Assembly (NCBI GenBank): GCA_030141605.1
Contig: JAQGDQ010000512.1
Span: 62,001-126,000, forward strand
Reading direction: 5' to 3'
Length of the DNA stretch: 64,000 nt
Source: Tubiluchus corallicola
Taxonomy: Eukaryota; Priapulida; Priapulimorpha; Priapulimorphida; Tubiluchidae
Shown here: positions 1 through 33,886 of the stretch, piece by piece
How positions within the stretch are numbered: the first letter of the stretch is position 1
How the letters are laid out: the number at the start of each line of letters is the position of its first letter
Made by a program: the position numbers and the translations under genes
The notes under the pieces: generated by a model
Databases searched by the model: none
What the model saw: the letters and a program-made list of their open reading frames with translations, nothing else
Told to the model about the DNA's origin: nothing

Positions 1-512
1 CATCAAATTATCAGGAAAATGTCTAAAAATACTAAAAATCTAATTTTATGACACCGAATCCACTTTTATGGCTAGAAACTAGTACTTGAAATTGTAAAAA
101 AAACTTGTATTTTCAAACACTGATTGTAGCTCGTGGAAGCAGCCATTCTGCTTCGGGTTTTTTCTGTTGACAAGCCCATATCTTCGTCAGGAAGAGCCAT
201 CTATTGGATTTAAACGTAACTTCAATTTGCTCTTGTAAAATCCATAGCAACCACACTTTTACACGGTTGCTAAGCGTTTTGTAGAGATGCGACAAAAAAC
301 AATGGCTAACTTTAACAAGTGATTTTCTCAAGATTGTGTTTTTCAGTTTGTAGCCTGCACCTCAACTTCAACGTGGATCATCTCAGCTTAGTAACAACAT
401 AGAGCGATGAACTTGGTATCAAAATGATCCTCATGAAATGGAGTCAGGATATGCTAACAATTAGAGAAGCTAAATTGCTGACTTAGGGACGATTTAGCTA
501 TGCAAGCTCATA
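1..512. mobile_element. TA-flanked miniature, same family as 19732, left end outside window
   Basis: Starts inside the family's CATCAAATTATCAGG stretch and ends at GCTATGCAAGCTCATA. Smaller fragments of the family are at 55165-55313 and about 23757-23815. Confidence 0.8.
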
Positions 513-1002
513 AATAATCATTTATAGTCATTTCGCTAACGCAAACCGAAAAATCTGCAGATGAAATCTTAGAAAAGGATACCCTCTATCGAAAATAAGT
601 TAACATCGGTATCTTCACTTGCAGTCGCTAGAACTGAAACGCTGCTGCCATCTGTAGTCCGGCAAGCAAACAAATGCTTTACGGCGTTTATCTGACTAGA
701 GTGAAATGCATCCTAGAAAATACGGTTTCACTGAGAACTTGACTTTTAGACAAAAAAGAAAAAAGAAGAAAATTGCAACACAGTTTTCAATCTTCACTGA
801 GTTTGCCATAACAAAATGTAGTCAAAGCCAAAAAAGTGAAAGAAAAAGAGAGAACAAGGAAGAGAAAGGCAAGAAAAGATAAAGCGAATCAGGCAGAGAG
901 ATGGAAAGATTGCAAGAAGAGAGGATGAAAACAGAGGCGAGTGAAAGAGAGGGAAGAAGGTATAAAGAAGAAAGATAAAGAAAAAACAAGAGGAAAATTG
1001 CA

Positions 1003-1071
<69 letters not shown>

Positions 1072-1090
1072 AAGAAAGAAAGAGAGAGAA
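1003..1090. repeat. (AG)n microsatellite
   Basis: A purine-only tract in a WDR6 intron; responsible for long Ser/Leu-rich spurious ORFs on the minus strand. Confidence 0.98.
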
Positions 1091-1361
1091 AGATAGAAAG
1101 GGAGAGGCAGAAAAAAGGAATGGAGGGAGAGATGGCGAGTGGAGAGATACAGACGAAAAACAGACAAAGCAGCCAAAAGAATGAATGGGGTGAAAGGCTA
1201 TACGTAGCCTCAAATATTGAACTTTGAAAACAAAAAGTATTTGTGTTTATATTCGTAATGTTGGCATCATCTTGTGCGAGATTCTTCACAGAAATTATCA
1301 CAACAGCCCAAGTTTTTGTCACTGCAACATTTAATGTATTCCAGTGAAATTTCACACATAC

Positions 1362-25656
<24,295 letters not shown>

Positions 25657-28600
25657 AGATTGAACAAAACTGTGGACAGCATCTACAATAGTTGAGACCT
25701 CGGCCATTGCTCCCAAACCTGTTATAATCATCATCATCATCGTCATCATTATCATCAATATCATCGTCGTTCATTATCATCATCATCGTCGTCGTCATTC
25801 ATTGTCAGTCATCATCATCATTATAATCATCATCTCCATCATCATCGTCATCATTATTATCATCATCAATATCATCATCATCATTCATTGTGAGTCATCA
25901 TCATTGTCATCATTATTATCATCCACAAGGACATCACAAACCAACATAATTTTTAACAGCAAAAATATTCCACAAGCGTGTTGCAGAAAAGTGGGTAAGG
26001 AGCTTTAAGTGTTTTTTGGTGTAGACTAAATTTTTAGTATTTTTCAACACTTTCTCAATAATTTGATTCTAGAACAGGGTTGTGCAAACTGCGGCCCGTT
26101 GACAGATCTTGTATGGCCCGCGAAGAGGTTTGTGAACGTAATGAAAGTGCGGCCCACGCGATCCAGCTGAAGTCTGCGCCAATATCGCAAAGATAGTGCA
26201 GGTAGTTTTTTCCTCTAGATCGGATGGCATTAACCCTTACAAGACCGTTGTCACTTAATGTTACTGTCCGACATGACGAAATATATGGTCTTTAATATAA
26301 ATTTTAATAACTTCTAAAAGAGTTTCTTGAGTGCAGTAGTAATGATGTGCGCAAATCGGATGTAAAAAAATCTTTATTAGGTCCTACTGTACTTGGCTCC
26401 TTGACCAAACTGCATGTGGCTCGCAGGACTTGCGGGAATGTTTAATGTGGCCCGGCTAGTCAGATAATTTGCACACCCCTGTTCTAGAATATAAAAGTCC
26501 AATATATAAAAAACAAAAATTAAGATTTAACCAAATTTTTGACAAATTCTACTTTGAAGCATAATAACGTAGTTTTAACTATGCCGACTTATGAACGGTT
26601 TTAGTCTGCAAGCGCACATATTCTACTTGCCACATAACACTAGACATCAAACATAAACAACGCGGCCATTTAAAACAGAGCCCGTGTACCTTTGTCGCCG
26701 CACGCTAAGCGTTTTTCGACGCACGGCACCTCGACAAAACCCATTTGCTTTAGCGACTGAATGTGCCTGGAGGTGATGGGATTGTTCCACATGAACGTGT
26801 TCATGGCTGGGCAGAAGAGCAAAGGTTTACTGAAGTCCCACGCTCTCACGATGCACGTCTGAAAGACAACGTAGAGGTCCTATTAGCAGGCTAACAATTT
26901 GTTTCCATGAAACAACTCATTTTCACAAACTTGCTGAAGACCCTTTAGACCAAATTGCATTTTAAAGTTTGTTTTAACAAATACTGAACATAAGAAGAAC
27001 ACAAAATATGAATAGAATTGTTAAAGGGTTAAAATGCAGTCACTCCCTTTTAACTTTTAAAAAAACCGTCAGAAAAGAAATATTTCAAAAGTACTGAGAG
27101 TAACACAGTTTGATAATGGTAATCACCTGCATTCTTTTTCCACAGTAATCTTAATAAAACGTGACTATGCTCAACAGGTTACTGAACACTTTATAATCAT
27201 GATCACAGTTTTTCTTTGTTCTCGCTCCATTTCATCTTTCATTCACTACTCCCCCCACATCACAGTTTTTCTTTGTTCTCGCTCCATTTCATCTTTCATT
27301 CACTACTCCCCCTACATCACAGTTTTTCTTAGTTCTCGCTCCATTTCATCTTTCATTCACTACTCCCCCCCACTTTTATGTATATATTATCATTATCTCA
27401 ATTATTAATCATTTCTTTAAGATTTCCACGTACAGTTTGGCCTGTCCAGCTATGCTTTTAGGCTCAAGCTGTATGCATCAAAATTACTCTGTAATGTAAT
27501 TTGCACATGCATATGCTGCATAAGAATCTCTTTTGTAATTTCTGGATAATATTGCATTTATATTTATATTTACTTCAGTGAAATTATCTGTATTTTTATT
27601 ATAACTATAAAATGCAGAGTGGAAATAAATAAACTTATAACTTATAACAGGCTTAGTGATTTCTCTGTTTTTTCTCTGAAGTATTTCCTTTTTTCTTGTA
27701 TGTACAACTAGTGTCACTACCACATTGACTTAGTAATTGCTTGTACCAAGCAGCACCTCAGGAACGTCACCTAGTTAAAAGAGCTTCCTGATTCAGTGAA
27801 GCATTTTGCTGTTAAAAAAGGTGACACAGGTGCAGTAACTTTCGGGCAGTCACTCTGTAAACACTCAGTAACTCGCTATCAGTCCCTCAGAAAAATCTCC
27901 GACTAGCTCACATTCAGTAACTCACTATCAGTCACTCAGTAAACTCTCTGACTGGCTCACACTCAGTAACTCACTAGCAGTCACTCAGTAAACTTTCTGA
28001 CTAGCCCACACTTGGTAACTTACTGGTAGTCACTCAGTAAACTCTCTGACTAGCTCACACTTAGTAACTCACTTTAGTCACTCGGTAAACTCTCTGATTA
28101 GCTCACACTCAGTAACTCACTGATAGTCACTCAGTAAACGCTCTGATTAGCTCACGCTCAGTAACTCACTGGCAGTCACTCAATAAACTCGCTGATTAGC
28201 TCACGCTCAGTGACTCACTATCAGTCACTCAGTAAACTCTCTGACTAGCTCACACTCAGTAACTCACTGGAGTCACTCAATAAACTCTCTGACCAACTCA
28301 CACTCAGTAACTCACTGGCAGTCACTCAGTAAACTCTCTGACTAGCTCACACTCAGTAACTCACTGGCAGTCACTCAGTAAACTCTCTGACTAGCCCACA
28401 CTCAGTAACTCACTGGCAGTCACTCAGTAAACTCTCTGATTAGCCCACACTCAGTAACTCACTGGCAGTCACTCAGTAAACTCTCTGACAGCTCACACTC
28501 AGTAACTCACTGGCAGTCACTCAGTAAACTCTCTGATTAGCTCACGCTCAGTAACTCACTGATAGTCACTCAGTAAACTATCTGACTAGCCCACACTCAG

Positions 28601-31438
28601 TAACTCACTGGCGGTCACTCAGTAAACTCTCTGGCAAGGCAGTCTCCTGAACTGCTTTTAAGTTTGGCAAACTTGACTCATTGCAAAAAGGCACAACTAA
28701 AAACTTCTTAATAAAGATGATTGATTTTGAGCGAGTCATTAATTCACTAATGATTAATTTAATAATTTTACTTTTAATTTGTTAACCTTCAGAGTCAAAC
28801 TGCATCTGACTGTTTAGTGATACATCTATGGCAAAATTTAACTCATCTTGTCAATTTTTTTCTGTTCCCAAAATGGCAAGTATAACGAGGTTTAATAAAA
28901 AAATAACATAAACTCAGAACCTGCAAGAGCAGCTCAAACTGCAAAAAAGGGAGAAAGGAAAAGTACGGGAAAACAAGAAGAAAAAAGACGTACGAAAAGC
29001 CTCCCACTTTTATCAAAAATTTCTGGATGACATGATTACATAATTGGAATTATAGCTGTGTTTCATACACTAAATAAAGAATAAATAAAAAAGAATTACA
29101 AGGAGATTGTCGCAGATTCCGTTAGCGATCTTGGCCAGCGTGTTCGCATCCAGAGGTGCGATCACCATCAAGTCCGCCCACTTCCGCAACTCGATGTGCA
29201 AAACCGGATCTGTACGATCTCCCCACTGCAAAAAATGTTCCCACAAAACATTATAGTAACATGTCCTATATTCTAACCTAGAAAATGCAAAACAACAGTA
29301 AACAGACAAATGTTCCAAACTTGTTTTAAAGGAAGACAGGATGATTTTTCATATACAACCTCATTTTCAAATCCAATAAAAAGTATACATTTTAACAGAA
29401 TTAATACTGCGAAAGTGTTTCTGATAATTAAATAATGCGTTAAAAACTTAATTAATGATGGGCGAGCCCAACTGTTGATGACATCACAAACTAACATAAT
29501 TTTCAACAGCAAAAATGTTCCACCAGTGTGTTGCACGAGTTTACGAAAGCGAAAATTGAGGTACAGTGCTACTGTAAGATGTTCAGTGTATTGCACTAAA
29601 ACTAGGCAAGTTTTAAGATAAAAATTAAAATTTACCACTGATGAGCTGTCGAACGTGTGTAGTTCATCACAAACTAACACATCTGAACTGAGAGATACAG
29701 CTCCTGTTTTTGTGCAATGTGTTTCCGAAATGCAGGTGCTAGTGTCTGTCTAACTAGCATAAGTCGAAATGCATGTAACATAGAAGAACTAGTGGCGCGA
29801 ACGCGAAATTTTGTTTGTGTGATAATAATTCTTTCACGTAAATCATTTCTGAAAACAATTATGTTCTTTCAATATTTTAAAGAGTAGACTGCTTTGACCT
29901 ACAATTTAAGATTGGGTCAGGTTTTGCTTTAAAGTTAACTTAAAGCAGAGGTGTGCAAATTGCGGAATGCAGGCCACTTGCGGCCCGCCGAGAGAATTTG
30001 TGCGAAGAGGTTTGTCAACGTAATGAAATTGCGGCCCGGGCGATTAATTGAGTGTATCCAGCTGAAGTCCATGCCATGATCCCAAAGATAGTGCGGGTAG
30101 TTTTTTCTACTAGATCAGATGCCTAACCCTTACAAGATGGTTGTAGCTTAATGTCACTGTACTACACAGACTGTGTGATACACATTACTAATATGCATTG
30201 CAATGAAATTACCACTATCTGTCCCGAAAGTAGAAATATAAGGTTTGTAATATAAATTTTAATAACTTCTAAAATAGTTTCTTGAGTGTAGTAGTAATGA
30301 TGTGCGCAGGTTGGATGCAAAAAAAATTGTAATTAGGCCTTTCTGTACTTGGCTCCTTGATCAAACTGCCCGTGGCCCGCAGGAATTGCGGGAAAGTTTA
30401 ATGTGGCCTGGCTAGTCAGATAATTTGCACACCCCTGACTTAGAGCAAATGCAGTTTACACTATTAAACTTGTTTATAAAATTTAGTCCTAAAAAATCAA
30501 TACCTTCCATTCGTCAGCATCTCTGTAAACCAGAACATCGGATGGAAGTTCATCAATGTTGAAGAAATGTAACGACCTCTCTGTAACGACCACTTTCACA
30601 TCCTCAAAAATAAAGAATAATGCTCTTAATTAACACTGCTATATAGAAACATTCAGATTGTCATCTACTAAATAAGCACTTTAATAAAGACACTGATATT
30701 TACATACATTGCTGTTGGCATCGTTCTGTCTCGGAAGTCAATGGAGTGTGCGCCAAGAGAGTCAGTTATTGATCACATTGATGGAGCTGTGGCTGAGCAG
30801 TCAGATCCTTGAACCATTGGAATGGCCTCTCCAGGGCGCACGCCTGGACAAGGTGTATGGAGATCCTGAGTTGCCCAGCCCGCATTGACCCCCTCTCTTC
30901 CTCCCTGGTGTAGTCCAAAGGAAAGCGGAGCGATATGTTTGGCACCAGGCTGGCTGCAGGAGCTGCCGGAGTCAGTGAGCATGCTGCACGGATCCGCCTT
31001 CGGGGCTCCACTCCCGATTTGGAAGGTTTACACCTCTACACATGGCCGTTGCGTCACTTGACCTCCTCCGCCCTCTAGCCGTTGGCTGCTTGTGCAGCTG
31101 CTCCGCCTAGTGTCGAGATACAGTGTGGGCATCCTGCAAGCCTACAGCACCTGGTAGTTGTAGGCGGTCACCTATCCAAGTACCAACCAGGCTCTACGTC
31201 GCTTAACTTCGGTGATCAGACGAGAACCGGTGTTTTCAACGTGATATGGCTGTAGACTAACATACGTACCATTGTCATATGAACAATGCCATATTCACTT
31301 GGCTGATCCTCGCAAGCTCTCATGATTTTTGTATAAAATAATACGTTTCTTAGACATGATCTAACCTTACAATTTTTTTATACAGCCTTAGCAGTATGTA
31401 TGTTCCTAAATCCACAATCAATACAGTTTCGGGGCTAT

Positions 31439-31472
<34 letters not shown>

Positions 31473-33046
31473 TTATAATAATAATAATATGTGTGTTTGC
31501 AAACCAAAACCCTCCATAAGTCGGCATAGATAAAATTATGTTATGACGCTTCAAAGTAGAAAGCACCAAAAAATTTAGTCAAATGTCGATTTTTTATTTT
31601 TTAAGAAAACAAACGCTAAATATATTGGACTTTTATATTTTAGCATCAAATTATTATGAATACTAAAAATCTAATTTTGCTTTTTGCTTCGGGTTTTTTC
31701 TGTTGACAAGACCAGATCTTCGTCAGGAACAGTGCTCTACTGAATTTAAACGTAACTTCAATTTGCTCTGGTAAAGTCCACAGCAACCGACTTTCGTGCG
31801 GTTGCTAAGTGTTTTGCAGAAACACGACAAAAAACAATGGCTAATTGTAACAGCGATTTTCTCAAAATTATGTTTTCTGGTGCATAGCCTGCAATTCAAC
31901 TTCAACGTGGACTATCTCAGCTTAGAAATAACATACAGCGAGATTGGTATCAAAATGATCCTCATGAAATGGAGATTCGGGATATGTGAATAACTAGAAA
32001 AGCTTAATTGCCGACTCATGGACGATTTTGCTACGCAAGCACACATATAATGTTTTATTTCACCTTTTGAGCACAACAGTAAGTAAAAAAAATTCCATTC
32101 AATAAGTGCAACAATTCATAATTATAGTAAAATTCACTCAATTCAATAATAAAAATGCAAGGCAGAACAAATTCATGTTAAACATCACCTCTCAAAATAG
32201 GTTGGAAAGAGCACAGTGAAATCTACAGAGTGTACTGATTTTAGATTTTAATTATTGTTCATTTGCCCGGGAAAATAGTGAAATATCGAATTCATTTATT
32301 GCTATTTACAAGACAAAACATGACACGTAACAATAATATAATCAGTGAAAGAGTGCTTTATTTTTAAAGAAAAATAGGATTAGAACAATATAACGTTGAC
32401 TAGTAACATCGTGACAAAGTAAGTAAGTAAGTAATCAAGTATCTTTATTTATTACCTTTTTTAGAAGAAAAACACAGAGCATGAAATGATAATATAATAA
32501 TGTGATACAAAGTGACAAGATTATTAAACGAATAAATTTTCTGAATTAATGATGTTCAAGTGATTGGTGAAAGGGTGGCGACTGAAAAAAACTGAAAGCT
32601 ACAGGGATCAGCACTGTTTAGTCTGGGAGGCGTTATTGTAGATTTACTAAATCGTAACTGTGTGCAATCGCAACAACATTCTGCGCGTCAATGGATCACA
32701 CTTAATTTTCTTATCCTGGCCTCCAGACGCCCACTTATTTCTTTTTGTAACAAAAATGCCAACCTCCAAACTTGCACAATTTTCTTCACCACCCACGTTA
32801 TGCACAGATACTCAGGTCAGACAGGGTAAGAGCTATTTATTAAATAATTTCAATTGAGACATTGAAGTTAAAGCACATCAGGCTGAAAAAAAAACAAAAT
32901 TTAATGCTTACATATGAACTTCCTACGCTGCTGCAAAGTGACGGCAATTTTATAGCTGCAACGCTTCCTGTGCAAGCAATCAAGATTCTTGATTTTAAAC
33001 AAAAAGTTTCACATCTCTTCAGAGTCTCATTAGAGCAAGCTGCCAT
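25657..33046 (-). CDS. PPCDC: Phosphopantothenoylcysteine decarboxylase module (N-terminal part of a PPCDC-WDR6 fusion ORF)
   Basis: This is the flavin-dependent decarboxylase that converts 4'-phosphopantothenoylcysteine to 4'-phosphopantetheine, the third step of coenzyme A synthesis, normally cytosolic. Exons are 32912-33046, 30504-30602, 29100-29225, 26690-26858 and the first part of 25566-25718; all phases join. The ~197 residues match the human protein (about 204 aa) end to end. The FMN-binding motif ACTGSVAAIKLP is at residues 24-35. The catalytic His lies in VLHIEL (His88), the substrate-clamp motif is PAMNTFMW (Asn140, Met143) and the catalytic Cys is in RLACGDKG (Cys173). These correspond to the plant HAL3a catalytic set, so the enzyme looks active. 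The start is the first in-frame ATG after an upstream TGA. The family's usual C-terminal motif GLGAMAEVSTIVD is present, but no stop follows: the frame runs straight into WDR6. The 5' end faces ATP6V0B head to head. Confidence 0.95.
25725..25925. repeat. (ATC)n microsatellite abutting the fusion-exon acceptor
   Basis: On the minus strand it reads (GAT)n and ends only ~8 bp before the AG of the fusion exon. Confidence 0.95.
26075..26481. mobile_element. hAT-type miniature with perfect 8-bp target duplication
   Basis: Ends CAGGGTTGTGCAAACTGCGG and ATTTGCACACCCCTG, flanked by TTCTAGAA on both sides (26067-26074, 26482-26489). It is inserted inside a TA-flanked miniature (remnants 26016-26066 and 26490-26618). 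A relative is at 29946-30437. Confidence 0.88.
26690..26858 (-). CDS. PPCDC: PPCDC exon 4 (PAMN clamp and catalytic cysteine)
   Basis: There are 56 codons plus one base. It encodes RAWDFSKPLLFCPAMNTFMW and, near the end, KRLACGDK. The terminal G joins GT of the next exon to make the Gly of GLGAMAEV. Confidence 0.96.
27205..27375. repeat. ~57-bp tandem repeat, 3 units
   Basis: CACAGTTTTTCTTTGTTCTC GCTCCATTTCATC units in a PPCDC intron. Confidence 0.95.
27840..28640. repeat. ~49-bp minisatellite (CAGTAACTCACTGGCAGTCACTC-type)
   Basis: About 15 units of TCAGTAACTCACTGGCAGTC ACTCAGTAAACTCTCTGACT in a PPCDC intron. Confidence 0.95.
29100..29225 (-). CDS. PPCDC: PPCDC exon 3 (catalytic histidine)
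   Basis: There are 42 codons in phase 0/0. It encodes DPVLHIELRKWADL (catalytic His88) and APLDANTLAKIANGICDNLL, nearly identical to human. The donor is a weak GTAATT. Confidence 0.96.
29946..30437. mobile_element. hAT-type miniature
   Basis: Same family as 26075-26481 (CAGAGGTGTGCAAATTGCGG ... GCACACCCCTG); target duplication ACTTAAAG/ACTTAGAG, 7 of 8 matching. In a PPCDC intron. Confidence 0.85.
30504..30602 (-). CDS. PPCDC: PPCDC exon 2
   Basis: There are 33 codons in phase 0/0. It encodes VVVTERSLHFF and ends in DADEWK, matching human VVTTERAKHFY and DADEW. Donor GTATTG; acceptor TTTTTGAG. Confidence 0.93.
30705..31257 (-). mobile_element. 5S-rRNA-headed SINE (SINE3-like)
   Basis: Reading the minus strand, a 120-bp 5S rRNA-like head (31257-31138) is followed without break by a GC-richer body shared with 24808-25182, and ends near GATGCCAACAGCAATG. 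The shared body with and without the 5S head is what a 5S-derived SINE family with 5' truncated members would show. Confidence 0.75.
31138..31257 (-). rRNA. 5S rRNA sequence (SINE head or 5S copy)
   Basis: The 120 bp begin GTCTACAGCCATATCACG and end GGTGCTGTAGGCTT. The internal promoter is recognisable: GAAGTTAAGCGACG (box A), GAGCCTGG (intermediate element) and GTACTTGGATAGGTGACCGC (box C). Its attachment to a repeated body suggests a SINE head rather than a stand-alone gene. Confidence 0.7.
31500..32045. mobile_element. TA-flanked miniature, same family as 19732
   Basis: Full-length copy with TA flanks at 31498-31499 and 32046-32047, next to an (AAT)n run. In PPCDC intron 1. Confidence 0.85.
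32912..33046 (-). CDS. PPCDC: PPCDC exon 1 (start codon)
   Basis: There are 45 codons, ending in phase 0 before donor GTAAGC. ATG is at 33046-33044, with an in-frame TGA further upstream. A two-codon upstream ORF (ATG TGT TGA, 33063-33055) sits just before it in another frame. The exon encodes the FMN-site loop ACTGSVAAIKLP. Confidence 0.9.
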
Positions 33047-33816
33047 ATCAATTATCAACACATTTCAGTAATCACTGTTCCCTTTCACTTCCACACACTA
33101 AAAGATGCACCCACCAAGAGTGCTTTGCATAATTTTTTTATGAAACTGCTGACTAATGCACAAAATGCTAGAAAATATAAATCTTGTTCTAGGACAGCGT
33201 TAGTAAATAATTTTCTATTATCATCCATACATATATTAATTATTTGTATTAGACTAATTACTACGGTACCTTGCTGAGGGACGTAAGAAAATGTATCTAT
33301 GGACCACAAGTGTGATTTTGCATTTGAATCAAGTTCTGTTGTTTAATGGAAAAACATGGCTGGCTAATGTTCTAGGTGAACAGATGTATTTTTCATAATT
33401 TGCAGTTTACTGCGTGTAGCTGGAGTTAATGGTCAGTCTACCATGCGTAAAATGAACTATTGCAGTTTATGTAAAGCATTATTATATGTTTGGCACTTTC
33501 CGAGATTGGATTCAAGTTGCGGTCTTTCCTACCCTACTTTTTTGTTTATTTGTCGTTAAACACTTGAAAGAAGTGTGACTTAACCAAGACTAAAGCTTAT
33601 ACAAATATTTAAAAATCACGGATATTTTAAAAATTTTAAATATTTTAAAATATTTAGACAAATTATGCACGGAAACCGTAATATTTAAAATAGCATGTGT
33701 TTAGCTAGTTCATTTTATTTCAGGGCAACTACTTCGTGTGATTTCTCTTCATCGCTCAAACATCGAATTCAAGTACTCCACTAGAGTCTCTGTTTTCTTC
33801 GAACTTCTTTTACAAG
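33047..33816. promoter_or_regulatory. Divergent intergenic region between PPCDC-WDR6 and ATP6V0B
   Basis: Only 770 bp separate the two start codons, which point away from each other, so the region probably contains both promoters. It is AT-rich. I see no convincing TATA box or CpG cluster. A minimal upstream ORF (ATG TGT TGA) lies 9 bp before the PPCDC start. Confidence 0.6.
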
Positions 33817-33886
33817 ATGGGACTTGCAAACTCTTATACATTTCATCTGTCATATTCATTGTTTTTCACTGTACTTAGCATTATAG
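33817..33886 (+). CDS. ATP6V0B: ATP6V0B exon 1 (start codon, first membrane helix)
   Basis: It encodes [20 protein letters not shown] plus SII and one base. Donor GTATGA joins in phase to GT|TTA TGG of exon 2, giving [11 protein letters not shown]. It is the only candidate found upstream with start codon, hydrophobicity and phase together. Confidence 0.75.

Noticed and set aside
822-1213. Ser/Leu-rich ORFs on the minus strand
   Set aside because: Only the stretch above 1362 is WDR6 exon; the rest is intron plus the (AG)n microsatellite.
29273-29680. 135-codon minus-strand ORF as a PPCDC exon
   Set aside because: PPCDC exons at 30504 and 29100 join directly in phase; the ORF has no homology and lies in the intron between them.
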